A DNA stretch of 64,000 nt from Plecoglossus altivelis (lineage: Eukaryota; Chordata; Actinopteri; Osmeriformes; Plecoglossidae). Below the pieces are notes generated by a model. That model was not told the origin of the DNA. It saw only the letters and a program-made list of their open reading frames with translations, and searched no databases. A program made the translations under genes and the position numbers. Below, piece after piece: positions 24,228 through 35,428 of this stretch. Numbering within the stretch: position 1 is the first letter of the stretch; each line of letters starts with the position of its first letter. The stretch covers positions 19,654,888 through 19,718,887 of the forward strand of contig BROE01000020.1 of the NCBI GenBank assembly GCA_036571765.1. Reading direction: 5' to 3'.

Positions 24228-24686
24228 GTAAGGAACATTTTTTCACCGTGACCCCTGACCCTATCATGACCTCTGACCCCAGCATGACCTCTCTAACCCA
24301 GCATAACACTGACCCCACTGACCCCTCAACCCTAAATCCATCTCCCTCCACCTTTACCTCATCTTCTGTGCAACCTGCTAAAAAGATGACACACAAAACA
24401 AGAATGTCTGACCATCTGAGCTTGAAGGCAGCATGGTTCATTTCTTCTTCAGTTTGTATGTCTCTTTTACGTCCAATAACATCATTCAAAATCAAACTTT
24501 AAAAAACAAACAAAAGCATTATAGGTTATAGCTTGATTTTCTAGTTTCCGTACTATTTATGTAATAATAATCCTCATAATTACTTACAGGACATAAAAAA
24601 GAGCTAATCCTAAAAGAAAGGATGGCGTGAGGTCAGACTGAAAATACAAATATGATCCTTAAAGCGCTGTATGTTTGTTTGCACAG

Positions 24687-24810
24687 GCAAGGCAAGGACC
24701 AAGTGATCAAGAAGGGTCCAAACATCAAGTTGGGACCTCAAGGAGAAAAAAAAATCCTAGGTCAAGACCCTCGCAAGGACAGCACCATGGATAGTAGCCA
24801 ACATGGGAAG
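24687..24810 (+). CDS. erc2: erc2 exon: RQGKDQ...MDSSQHGK (41 codons)
   Basis: A 124-nt exon with acceptor tttgcacag and donor gtgtgt. It enters in phase 2 (AG|G = R) and ends in phase 0. It aligns end to end with the ERC2 block KDQNKKVANLKH...SMADNSQH: KDQ, KK, EKK, RKDS and SSQH are kept. Several leucine and polar heptad positions have become Gly or Pro (KKGPNIKLGPQGEKK), and about three residues are missing. The exon is the expected one, but its coiled coil looks broken. Sequencing error or relaxed constraint could explain this. Confidence 0.8.
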
Positions 24811-24984
24811 GTGTGTTTGAGTTTGGGCGGGGATGAGCCAGGAGAGAGTGTGTGGTGGTGTAGAGTGTGTGGTGGTGTAGAGTGTGTGGTAGTGTGAAGA
24901 CTGTCGGTTCCTGTTGTTGTAGGGCTGGATGATAAAACCATGTCAATTTGCTACCTACATAAACACCACATAGCACAGTCAAGC

Positions 24985-25405
24985 TAGCTAACTCTTACAA
25001 CTGGACCACACAGCTAGCTAACTCTTACTACTGGACCACACACAGCTAGCTAACTCTTACTACCAGACCACACAGCTAGCTAACTCTTACTACTGGACCA
25101 CACACAGCTAGCTAGTTCTTACAGCCCAACTACACACAGCTAGCTAACTCTTACTACTGGACCACACACAGCTAGCTAACTCTTACCACGGGACCACACA
25201 GCTAGCGAGTTCTTACTACGGGACCACACACACAGCTAGCTAACTCTTACTACCGGACCGCACACAGACAGCTAACTCTTACTAATGGAACACACAGCTA
25301 GCTAACTCTTGCTACCGGACCGCACACAGCTAGCTAGTTCTTACAACCCGACCACACATAGCTAGTTAGCTAGCTACTACTACCGGAATACACACAGCTA
25401 GCTAA
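24985..25405. repeat. about 30-bp minisatellite cagctagctaactcttacta
   Basis: About fourteen units with ctggaccacaca, filling the intron before exon 25440. Confidence 0.9.
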
Positions 25406-25439
25406 CGTGTATGTGTGTACGTGTGTGTGTTTGTTCCAG

Positions 25440-25600
25440 CTGGAGGAGCTGATGAACACACTGGAGAGGACCAGGCAGGAGCTGGACGCCACCAAACAGC
25501 GTCTCTCCTCCACGCAGCAGTCCCTGCAGGAGCGAGACGGCCACCTGACCAACCTGAGGCAGGAACGCAGGAAACAGCTGGAAGAAATCCTGGAGATGAA
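25440..25600 (+). CDS. erc2: erc2 exon: LEELMNTLERTRQELDATK (53 codons + 2 nt)
   Basis: Acceptor gttccag and donor gtgagt, phase 0 in and phase 2 out. It encodes LEELMNTLERTRQELDATK and ends RRKQLEEILEM plus AA of a lysine codon. It is well conserved, unlike the exon before it. Confidence 0.95.
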
Positions 25601-26041
25601 GTGAGTCCATATTGGGCGGGATGGCGACAAATCTGGCGCCGCTGCTGTTAAGATTGTCTCAAAAAAACACTGATATAGTGTAACTGCGTATTAGGGACAC
25701 TTTACGTTTAAAAAAAAATATCGGACCCTGATGTAGATTTCTCACAAAATTGCAAAAAAAAGAGGCACATTTCCCCCTTAATATTACTTCCCTCCCTCCA
25801 ACGGCTCTCACATTTTCATCTGCTTTTTACCCGATTATTTTTATTTGAGATTTGACTGGATTAGTTGTTGGTCTGTTTTCTTTAAGTAAATCAGTACGTA
25901 CTTTTACTTTTATACTAACCGTTTCTGTGACCTTTGTGTAATCTTTGTGTTAACAATCATGTTTGTTTTGGTTGTTGATATACTACACCAGCTATATTAC
26001 TGTGTTTATGCTAAGCTAACTCGTTACTCTGTGTTCCACAG

Positions 26042-26189
26042 GCAGCAAGCCTTGCTAGCAGCCATCAGTGAGAAGGATGCTAATATCGCGCTGCTGGAGC
26101 TGTCCGCTTCTAACAAGAAAAAGAGCCAGGAGGAGGTGCTAGCGCTGAAGAGGGAGAAAGATAGACTAATGCACCAACTCAAACAACAG
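26042..26189 (+). CDS. erc2: erc2 exon: QQALLAAISEKDANIALLE (49 codons)
   Basis: Acceptor ttccacag and donor gtaact. The first base completes the lysine codon. It encodes QQALLAAISEKDANIALLE and ends KDRLMHQLKQQ, nearly identical to ERC1 and ERC2. Confidence 0.96.
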
Positions 26190-26446
26190 GTAACTAGGAC
26201 AAGCCCTCCCCTAGCCTTGTGCTGTGACAAGACCTGTCTCTCTTAGTCCTAGTTCTTATCTTGTTAACTATCTTTGTTGGTTGTCTAACAGATAGGACTC
26301 TGTCTGTGCTGATAGTTAGCTAACTACAAGGACTATCTCTGTGTTAGTTAGCTTAACAATTAGGACTATATGTGATTTTAGCTACAGTGCTGTACTGTCA
26401 GCCAGTGTTTGCATGACTAAACCAATATTCGTCCTCTGGTCAACAG

Positions 26447-27931
26447 ACCCAGAGCAGAATGAAGCTGATCGCAGACAACTATGAAGACGACCACTACCAG
26501 ACCCCCCAGCCCCCCCAGCCTCAGTACCCCCAGCCCCAACAGCAGCCTCCATATCCTCACGCCCCCCACCCTGGACACCCCCAGCCCCCATCCCAGCACC
26601 CCCACCCTGGACACCCCCAGCCCCCATCCCAGCACCCCCACCCTGGACACCCCCAGGCCACGTCCCAGCACCCCCACCCTGGACACCCCCAGGCTGTGTC
26701 CCAACACCCCCATCCTGGACACCCCCAGGCTGCATCCCAGCACCCCCATCCAGGACACCCCCAGCCCCCATCCCAGCACCCCCACCCTGGACACCCCCAG
26801 GCTGCATCCCAGCACCCCCATCCAGGACACCCCCAGGCTGCATCCCAGCACCCCCACCCTGGACACCCCCAGCCCCCATCCCAGCACCCCCACCCTGGAC
26901 ACCCCCAGCTGCGACATTACCCCGCGCGACGATCCAAAGTTACGGCCTCACACCGTCCCGGAGTTTAGCCTCATTCAGAATAGACTCAGGCCTCCCTCCG
27001 AATCCGTCACGGAACCATAGCCGGCTTCTCGCCTACGAGCCCACATGCTTCCCGCGTCGCTGCGACGAACCGCCCGACAGGCGCTCCGGCCCGCTTGGCA
27101 CTCCTAACCCTCCTCTTGCCCTCCGCACATCTAACTGAGGGAACTACTCCATGGTTACGTTTCTTCCTCCGCTTATAATAATGCTTTAAATCACCGGGAG
27201 TATCGTCTACGTCTCATGCTGAGCTCGTCACGCCAAAGTGTTGTGGGGGAGGGCGTCGTCTGACCCCCCATCTGTCGGGGGCCAGCCGCTGGGGCGACGG
27301 CGTACCGAGCGAACCTCCCAGACCCTTGTGGGCGCTTTTTCTCAGGAGGCCGCCAACGCATCCGCCCCGTGGAGTGCACATGCCCGAACCCCGAAGACGC
27401 GGAGCCCGGTATTGGCAGGGGCACCCCCACACCCCAGCCACTCCACTTCTGAACACCGGCAGCGCTCTCCTGCCGGCTAAGCGACGCGCAGCAAGGCAGA
27501 CCGCTGCTGGATCCCACGAACACAAGCGAGCCCACACGCCTCCCAGCAACCGCAACCTGGCCGGGCAGGACACCCGTGGGCGCCACCCGACCCGCCCGAC
27601 CGCCGCCGCCCCCTGAGAGGAGGAGGGATGAGAGAGGCGTTTAAGGCCCTCAACGCAGCACCAGCAAACAACAGCCGACGAGCCTCTAGACCACATCCAC
27701 CCTCAACAGCAGCACCCCCACCCCCAACAGCAGCACCCCCACCCTCAACAGCAGCATGCCCACCCTCAACAGCAGCATTCACACGGGCCACCCTCCCAGC
27801 AGGGCCCGCATCCCCACCACCCCCAACACGGGCCTCCTCACTCTCAGCAGCCACGTCACCCGCCCCCCCATCACCGTGGAGGGCCTGTCCGAGGTTCCCC
27901 CCATGCAGGGCATCGCCCTTCCCCTGACCAG
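26447..27931 (+). CDS. erc2: erc2 penultimate exon, His/Pro/Gln-rich, interrupted
   Basis: The exon starts after tcaacag with TQSRMKLIADNYEDDHYQ, the end of the ERC coiled coil. It continues as about ten copies of a 12-residue unit HPGHPQPPSQHP to about 26910. It resumes near 27680 with HPQQQ repeats, runs through GGPVRG and GHRPSPDQ, and ends at donor gtgagc. The two halves are in the same frame (1485 nt overall). Between them lies about 0.7 kb of rDNA-like sequence with stops, the first at 26966. In mammals this exon holds a histidine run. As written, the allele would lose the C-terminus unless the block is spliced out or is an assembly error. Confidence 0.85.
26572..26910 (+). repeat. 36-bp coding minisatellite in erc2
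   Basis: About nine to ten units encoding HPGHPQPPSQHP with variants (PQATS, PQAVS, PQAAS). Differences are mostly single substitutions, and the frame is kept. Confidence 0.9.
26912..27660 (-). pseudogene. corrupted ITS2/28S rDNA fragment inside erc2 exon
   Basis: On the minus strand this GC- and CpG-rich block follows the start of 28S rRNA. The recognisable words are AAGCGGAGGAAGAAACGTAA, then TTCCCTCAG, GGGAAGCATGTGG and GACGGTGTGAGGCCGTA, in the right order and at roughly the right spacing. They are about 27225 down to 26940. The part above 27225 is GC-rich and fits ITS2, perhaps reaching the end of 5.8S (GCGTCGCTT near 27478). Many one-base insertions and deletions separate it from the very conserved 28S sequence. 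The edges are approximate. An uncorrected long-read patch is as likely as a true insertion. Confidence 0.75.
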
Positions 27932-28061
27932 GTGAGCTCTCATCTCTCCTATCCTCCACCCCCCCCCAAACTGCTTTGTATTTGTTTAAATGTGAACTTG
28001 GATCTTCTACTAACTCCAGTAACATTCTGCTTTTTACTCAACCCTGTTGCTGTAACACTAG

Positions 28062-28088
28062 GATGATGAGGAGGGTATCTGGGCGTAA
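28062..28088 (+). CDS. erc2: erc2 terminal coding exon: DDEEGIWA-stop
   Basis: After acceptor aacactag the sequence reads DDEEGIWA and TAA. With the previous exon this gives SPDQDDEEGIWA, the exact C-terminus of ERC2/CAST. The last residues IWA are the known ligand of the RIM1 PDZ domain, so the active-zone anchoring signal is intact. The eight-codon exon is too short to show up as an open frame. It fixes the end of the gene and the frame of the preceding exon. Confidence 0.95.
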   Translation, partial: DDEEGIWA

Positions 28089-28223
28089 ACCGTGTCTATG
28101 ACAACCAAAGCTTTGATGTTGTTCTGAGGGGTGAGCTGTCTTTCCCTGCATTCATGTTTTTTACGTACCTAGAGATATCCTAGACTCTCGCTGTCTGTCT
28201 GTCTGTCTGTCTGACTGACTGAC

Positions 28224-28258
<35 letters not shown>

Positions 28259-28739
28259 GTCTCTATCCATGTCTCTCTTTCAAACTCTTTCTATCTCTTT
28301 CACTAACTAACGCTCTGTTATAGGTTTTCTAACATTCTTCAAAATAACAGGATGTCTCTGGCTTTCCCTCTCTCTCCTCTCTCCTCTCTCCTCTCTCCTC
28401 TCTCCTCTCTCCTCTCCCTCTCCTCTTCTTGTACAGATGATTCAGTCACCACTGGAACAACGCAGGCTGGCTATGATGCTGGAAAACATTGAGTACCTGA
28501 CCAAGTCTTTGTTAGCACACATGGAGTACCTGACCAAGTTATTGTTAGCACCACTAATTCCACAGTCTACATTGGGGCCTTTATCTTTACTGCGGAGGAG
28601 CTGGGTGGGGGTGCTCGGGCGGGAGTGCTGGGCGAAGAGGCTGACCGCTGAGCAGGTATGATAAGCTTCTATGGTAGAATATCAAGCGGAGTTTCCTGTT
28701 TATCGCCTTTTCAATACACATTAGATTGCAGGAATGCAA

Positions 28740-29714
28740 AATGAACTGAAGGGTGATGTTATGTCTGACTGATAATGTTATGCCTGACTGATAAAGTTAT
28801 GCCTGACTGATGTTGTGTCTGACTGATGTTACGACTGTGATGTCTGACTGTGATGCTGTGTCTGGCTGATGTTATGACTGTGATATCGTTTCTAACTGAT
28901 GTTATGACTGTGATGTTGTGTCTGAATGTGATGTTGTGTCTAAATGATGTTATGACTGTGATGTTGTCTGACTGTGATGCTGTGTGACTGATGACTGTGA
29001 AATCGTGTCTGAATGATGTTATGACTGATTTTGTGTCTGACTGATGTTACAACTGTGATGTCTGACTGTGATGCTGTGTATGGCTGATGTTATGACCATG
29101 ATGTTGTGTCTGACTGATGTTATGACTGTGATCTGTCTGGCCGTGTTGTCGTGTCTGACTGTGATGTTGTGTCTGAATGATATAATGACTGTGATGCTGT
29201 GTGACTGATGTAATGACTGTGATATTGTGTCTGACTGACGTTATGATTGTGATGTTGTGTCTGACTGATGTTATGACTGTGATGTTGTGTCTTACTGATG
29301 TTATGACTGTGATGTTGTCTGACTGATGTTATAACTGTGATGCTGACTGACTGTGATGTTGTGTCTGACGGATGTAATGAATGTGATGTTGTGTCTGACA
29401 GATGTAATGAATGTGATGTTGTGTCTGACTGTGATGTTGTGTCTGACTGTGATGTTGTGTCTGACTGATGTTATGACTGTGATGTTGTGTCTGACTGTGA
29501 TGTTGTGTCTGACTGTGATGTTGTGTCTGACTGTGATGTTGTGTCTGACTGATGTTATGAATGTGATGTTGTGTCTGACTGTGATGTTATGTCTGACTGA
29601 TGTTATGACTGTGATGTTATGTCTGACTGTGATGTTGTGTCTGACTGTGATGTTGTGTCTGACTGTGATGTTGTGTCTGACTGTGATGTTGTGTCTGACT
29701 GTGATGTTGTCTGC
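28740..29714. repeat. minisatellite gactgtgatgttgtgtctgactgatgtta-type
   Basis: About thirty-five units of 18-30 bp. Long open frames in both directions are spurious. Confidence 0.9.
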
Positions 29715-30635
29715 AGATGTGGCGGGAGCCCAGTTTATCCCTCCTGCATGGACCCGAAGCAGCATGACCAGCCTGGCAGCAAGAACAGGAAGCGACACAT
29801 CAAGGGCCCGCAAGCTCAGGCTGTCTGACTGTGGATTGGACAGACAGACATATCCACTGGCCTATCAATTGCCAGGATTATAGCCCAGCTCCGCCCCCCA
29901 CTGGCTTCTGGTCACGCTGCTTACCTGAGCTGTCTGTCAACATCTGAGCCAATCATCAACATCGCCTCACACTTCCTGCTGCCACATGTCTAGCGCCGCC
30001 CTGCTGATCTGCCCTGGAACTGTGATGGGTTCACCATCATGCCACTTCCTGTCTAGATGGCCACCTACACCTTACTGGTTGACCTGCCAGACTATGACAG
30101 GCTCACAAACGTCTCCTGCCTGTGATTGGTTCAAACTTATGGCTTCCTTCTCTAATTGGCTTGCATTCCTGCCTTCTGCCTGTGATTGACTCAGCTGTAC
30201 ACGTTAACTGTTTTCCCTCAACCTTTTAAGAAGAACCTGGCACAGTCTGGTCCCACTGTTGTCCCTGACAGTCTTGTTTTGTCCAGCAGAATCTTAAACG
30301 ATGCTTACTTGATCATTGTGTTTTTTTCATGTTATCTTCATTCTGGGGCCAAACCTCATCTGCTGTTAATACAATCAAGTGCCAGACAGTTGCCACTTGT
30401 GTTTACATTTGCATATGGGTTTACTGCCAATCTCCTAGTGGGAGCTCTTTTACTGTGTCTAACAATCTAGCAGCCATCTACATGTCCTGTCCTTGAATAC
30501 TGGAACACTGTTGCGCAGATTTAACAGTGAACTGCTGGAGTTGGGTGTCAAGTGCATCGCCGTTGGGCAAAACAGGCCAAGTTTTTCACATAACCCACAG
30601 AAGATGTCTGTCTCTGAGGCTTCCTGGAGTCAGCT

Positions 30636-30812
30636 GGGCCTCACTGGAGTCAGCTGGACCTCACTGGAGTCAGCTGGGCCTCACTGGAGTCAGCTGGGCC
30701 TCACTGGAGTCAGCTGGGCCTCACTGAAGTCAGCTGGGCCTCACTGGAGTCAGCTGGACCTCACCGGAGTCAGCTGGACCTCACTGGAGTCAGCTGGGCC
30801 TCACTGGAGGCT
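30636..30812. repeat. 20-bp array cctcactggagtcagctggg
   Basis: About nine copies in the candidate erc2 3' UTR. Confidence 0.9.
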
Positions 30813-31572
30813 CCTGTCCTGAGAAGGCTGTGTTGCGTGTTTGAGGTTGGGTGCCATTTGTAAAAAAAATCATCATTACCTCATGAATCAAAAACCGTCC
30901 CATATTCAATCTATGCAGGTGTCAGAGTCAATGCAGCTTCATTTCCAGTCACCAATCAAGGGCACTGCATTCCTATGCATTTCTCAGTTGCGCCAGTCCA
31001 ATCAGAGTGGTCCATCTGAGTGGTTGAGAGAGTATTCCCCAATGAGACGACTGTGTTTATAAGAGTACGCACCTATGCACCTCCCACCCTTGTGCAGGGG
31101 AATTTCTATTGGTGCTTCCAGCGGTGCTCACACAACATGGAGGCAGACGATTGGAGAGACAACCATTGTCCAATAATATCACAGATACAGGGTTTTACCT
31201 TAGTCCTGCCTGACCTGTAGGAGACCTGTTACTGTACATAAGGATCTGATAAGATGGAATAGCAATGATCAAGTGAAAGCAGGCAGTTACGATGATTTTC
31301 TATGTATATTATCACTATAGATACCATTATAGACTGACATGGTATTTAATAGGTGTTTAGTAGTACACGTGTATCACCCAGTCTATTGAACACCAGTTTC
31401 ACATGTTGCTGTAACTATAATCACTCTTGGTCCTCTCTACCTTGCATCCTCTGAAGGTCCACCTGTCTGTGTACCCCCAAAACACAAACACATTGACCTT
31501 TCACCTTTCCCTCCGGATAAACAAGGAATAGACCTTGTAAAAGATTTGTATGCATAATATAGATATATATAG

Positions 31573-31603
<31 letters not shown>

Positions 31604-31794
31604 AAGAGAGAAGGAAATAAGAGTATCTACATGTGGTCATGTATATTGTGTAAAAAAAAAAGAGCTGGATATTAGAGTACTGTTATCTAGTGTGTCGAGT
31701 GTTGTGACCCTGTTTTGTACATGGTAAGAGAGATAAAGTCTTAAGCAGCAATCAATATAGTCCAATGACAGTGCAGGAAAGGATGGTCTAAGCT

Positions 31795-32098
31795 CAGTTG
31801 CTGTCAGACCGCTCTGCTGAGAGCTAATGTCACAGAGCAGACACAGATCAGCCATCTGACCGCTCTGCTGAGAGCTAATGTTACAGAGCAGCCATTTGAC
31901 CGCTCTGCTGAGAGCTAATGTCACAGAGCAGCCATCTGACCGCTCTGCTGAGAGCTAATGTTACAGAGCAGCCATCTGACCGCTCTGCTGAGAGCTAATG
32001 TTACAGAGCAGACACAGAGCAGCCATCAGACCGCTCTGCTGAGAGCTAATGTCACAGAGCAGACACAGATCAGCCATCTGACCGCTCTGCTGAGGGCT
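31795..32098. repeat. about 40-58-bp array with gaccgctctgctgagagcta
   Basis: Seven imperfect copies in the candidate erc2 3' UTR. Confidence 0.9.
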
Positions 32099-34251
32099 TA
32101 CATTCCTTGCACGGTGTGAGAGCGTATGGCTGTCACACTGATGCTTCATAAGGTCTCCAGGCTACATGTGGTGGCCTTGCTGAAAGGGGGAAACAGGGAC
32201 CTTTTAGTGTGAGAGGTCATGACCCCGTAGCCTAGCGAGGTCCTGAGGTCAGGCCGCCATGCTGGCCAGTGCAGGGCAGAGAGACTTCAGGTCACACACA
32301 CATTCTCTCGTCTGTTGTGTGATTCCTGGGGCTGTTTTGTGCATTGACATAGTGACACGGCTGTGACCGTGAGTGTAACACAAACCCCGATGACCAAACT
32401 CTTCAGATTGTTCCTGCCCTGTCCCCCCCCCCCCCCCTCACTGTGCCTGTGTATGTCTCCCTGTGGATGATGTCGTTACTCGTTGTGAGAAAAAAAAGTG
32501 TCCCGTATCCGATGGAAACCTGTGATGTGGCCAAGAAAAGACCTTTCCTCCTCTGGCTCTACAGGTGTCAGACCAGGTGACATCGCTGAAGAACCCTTCT
32601 GTCATGATGTCGTTTGGTGTTTGTGTTTACAAACGTCAGTAAAGCCGTCATCATTTCACAGAAGAAGAAGAAGAAGAGAAAAAAGCCAAAAAGCCAATGC
32701 AGACAGGAGGATGCGAGAAAGCTGTCTTCACCATCAGGGTTAGGGAGTGTCTATTTTCAGGTCCTTATAAATACAGAATACTTGAAGTAGGGAGATCTCC
32801 TACCATGACATGTAAGCTAATACTTCACATGGTAGAAAACTTGGAAAACTTCAATATTGCTTACACATGGGAATGTTTATGTGATGTGCCCGCAGAGTGT
32901 GTTGATGTTATCAAAGAGGGGTCATTTCTGAGGAAAGATCTTCTGCCATCCACATGGTGATTTTCAGGTGGATTTAAATAACAGACTCGTAAGAGCCTTG
33001 GCAGTTAGGGCTGTAGTACTGGATTTAAGACTAATACTAATCAGAGATTAAAAATATATTTAATTGAAAGTGTGATGTTACTGTGGTACAAGGCTCCTGT
33101 GTCCATCTCCAGGAAACAGGAAGATCGTAGGATACAAGGCCTGCACGCTCTCCAAGACATTGGGAAAGTGATCAGTTATGTCTGCTCCTTTGAACATTTG
33201 GCACTGTAGCAACAAGTACAGGACAACTAACTATCTGTTTAGTTCAAATATTATTTTGCAGTGAAATCTTGCCTTGAATAGTATAGATCACTTTAAGCCT
33301 TTTTCTGTTTCCATGTCACGTTTGATCTTATTTTGTAATTGGTTGATATCGCATGATTTATCACTTTCCCAGCGAAAGAGTTCATGGCCTGTTCTAACTG
33401 ATGGGATCAAAGTGCACATTTGAACATCCATTGTTGTGTGCAAGTTGTATTTTGTTTATCTTATGTTTAAAATGCCCTTTGGATCTAACAAAACACTGTG
33501 ACCAAAGCAAGAAACATTTTGTTCAAATGTTTTTACTTTTTTTTAATTTTTATTAATTGTAAATCTTTTTGTTTTGTATGTCGTTCTTATTCTTTCCCTG
33601 CTGTTTGATCTTATTGAAAATGTCCGTTTGAAACTAAACTATTTGTATGAGTAAATGAACTTGTTGCTAAGTCGTAACTGTATAGCAGAAAACAATGTGA
33701 GTCTCCAGCATGCTGAATGAATATTTGTATGAACGTGGGTTTAATATTCATATACGCATATATCTGCAATATATGCATCAATCCCCATACATGAATTGCA
33801 TCTGCATCGTGCATCGTGGCGGTGTGATGTGTTTGAGAGTGATGTCTTCGCACCCCCACCCCCTTCAGTAGGCAGTCAGTGACGTTTGATGACAGGCAGC
33901 ATGTTTTGGGGAGTTTTGCTGGTCTAAAAGCATTCAAGTGATCGCTTAGCGTGTGTGTGTGTATGTGCGTGTGCGTCTGTGTGTGTGTGTGGTGCGGTGC
34001 GGTGCGTATGCCTGTGTGGTGTGGTGCGTATGCATTTGAAGCGAAAGTGAGTGTGAGACAGAGAACGAAGTTAAACTTAATGCAGGGAGGCCAAAAAGAA
34101 GGAGTCGTGCGCGTGTGCAGCATGGATACTCCGTGTCATGTTTGATGTTTTTCAGCCGTAGGAGGCTCGTTCATCGCTCCTGCGGTGTGATACTGGATGT
34201 GCTATATCAGAATATTACTATTGTGTTGGCCAGCTTGTTTATATCCATGAA

Positions 34252-34257
34252 AATAAA
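34252..34257 (+). promoter_or_regulatory. candidate polyadenylation signal AATAAA
   Basis: AATAAA lies within ccatgaaaataaaggtg and is followed within 20 bases by the T/G-rich tatgcgtgtgtctcc, the usual layout of a vertebrate poly(A) site. It would end the erc2 transcript about 600 bases before the next plus-strand gene. Confidence 0.5.
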
Positions 34258-34895
34258 GGTGAATTTCTTTATGCGTGTGTCTCCTTATATCTAAAATGCA
34301 TTTTCAACATACCACACACCTGATGTAGGGTGCAATATGGTCAACGTGATTTTGTCCCGATAAGACAATTGATTAAAAATCTGAAGTGCAGTATTATTTT
34401 AACTTTAGTTTGTGAACTCGGATTACGGTCCTTAAAAGCGCGGTATTTTGTATTTCAGCGAACATATAATTGACCAAAGTTATTTACACTTAATTCGTTT
34501 TTCTCAAATCTCACGAGCACACCAAATGTGTAACATACACTGCGTCTAAACAGCGAGCCACATGGCTACACTGCTAGCTAACCTAACGTCAACATTAGAT
34601 TATGTTTGGAAAAAAAAAAAAACATTAGTTCACACCTGTGGTTATCTCGCATTTTATTATCTTTTTTTTTTTTTTTTTACTTGTCGATTACATTCAAAGT
34701 ATGAACACATGTACAATTACGCCAATCGCTATAACTTTGATTTCAACAGCGAGCAACGTGGCTACATTAACATCTCGGGGAGCCATACATTGTGACGTAA
34801 GGTAGAGCTAGAATGATGTCATAATGGACCATTTCATTCTTAAATGTGTTCGTTCTGTTCATTCTCACACTTAATCCGACCAAGACGATGTAAGG

Positions 34896-35111
34896 ATGGA
34901 TCGCTTTATTATTTTATTGTTTCTATTAAGTTTTGGAAACTCCGTGGGTGCGTTTGCACCCGCCTTCGGCAACGGCTTCCCTCAAAGGAAAAGATGTCCA
35001 CAGGAACTGGTTCAGTGTCCAGAGGCGTTCGTCCTCAACTGGACAGAATGTTTATGCTACGGTCAAAGGAAAGAAGACGTTTTCCTCAACCCGTGGCGGA
35101 AGATTCAAACC
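34896..35111 (+). CDS. membrane glycoprotein exon 1: signal peptide, Cys-rich segment
   Basis: The first ATG opens a 72-codon segment that starts with a hydrophobic signal sequence. It carries four cysteines (CPQELVQC, ECLC) and one sequon (NWT) before donor gtaagt. The start is chosen because the signal peptide begins immediately and the splice phase is 0. No TATA box is evident upstream. Confidence 0.75.
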
Positions 35112-35252
35112 GTAAGTGTTGCTGGGCTAAAGACTCACCCCTGATTGAAAAGTTGATCACACTTTTTATATCCTGACGGGAACGGGTAATATTTGTATTA
35201 AACAGAGTATATGCAATTAAAATGCTAAGGTCAAGTACTTGTTTCAATATAG

Positions 35253-35306
35253 GATTTCTGGACAGACCTTGAAGCGAAACATGGCCAACTGGATGATATT
35301 CATGAG
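35253..35306 (+). CDS. membrane glycoprotein exon 2 (18 codons)
   Basis: A 54-nt segment encoding DFWTDLEAKHGQLDDIHE after acceptor caatatag. It is phase 0 at both ends. The donor gtcaaa is weak, so this exon may be alternative; skipping it keeps the frame. Confidence 0.55.
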
Positions 35307-35428
35307 GTCAAAAAACGTTTTGAAGCTTGTTACATCACACAAGATTTACTAATATGTTTATCTGAAATGGATGATCTGCGCTGATCTGAGATGTAGAAAA
35401 ACTTGACGAATGTTTTGTTTTTCTTCAG

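Larger units (their letters stand above)
3026..28088 (+). other. erc2: erc2 (CAST/ELKS2) gene body, 3' two thirds
   Basis: This is the coding part of a presynaptic active-zone scaffold. The ERC2/CAST family is a set of long coiled-coil proteins that bind RIM, Munc13, liprin-alpha, bassoon and piccolo at nerve terminals. The exons listed below join in a continuous reading frame. They carry ERC2-type rather than ERC1-type stretches such as HLEVILDQKEKENIHLRE, SLERNIRDLEDEIQ and LEIAIEQKKEECSKLE, and end in DDEEGIWA. The N-terminal exons lie left of the window. Nearly every intron is filled with minisatellites or CA/TG repeats. Two unusual points are an rDNA insertion in the penultimate exon and one exon that has lost coiled-coil character. 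The family assignment is firm. The choice of ERC2 over ERC1 rests on recalled paralogue differences and is strong. Confidence 0.95.
28089..34270 (+). other. erc2: candidate erc2 3' UTR and downstream exons
   Basis: No further ERC coding sequence follows the stop. Two exon-like pieces are present. At 28437-28655 a fully open 219-nt segment (MIQSPLEQRRLAMMLEN...) has acceptor ttgtacag and donor gtatga and contains a roughly 33-bp internal duplication. A segment starting at 29715 after tctgcag soon meets stops in two of the three frames. From about 29715 to 34257 there is no intron signal I trust. The DNA becomes AT-rich and mostly single copy, apart from short arrays near 30640 and 31800, which suits a long 3' UTR. 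Whether these belong to erc2 needs transcript data. Confidence 0.4.

Noticed and set aside
27191..28025. GC-rich open frames around the rDNA block on both strands
   Set aside because: The block is non-coding rDNA-like sequence, and high GC reduces stops. Only the HPQQQ...SPDQ frame after about 27680 is coding.
32697..32960. 87-codon frame MQTGGCEKAVFTIRV...
   Set aside because: No recognisable domain, start context or splice sites; it lies in the candidate erc2 3' UTR.
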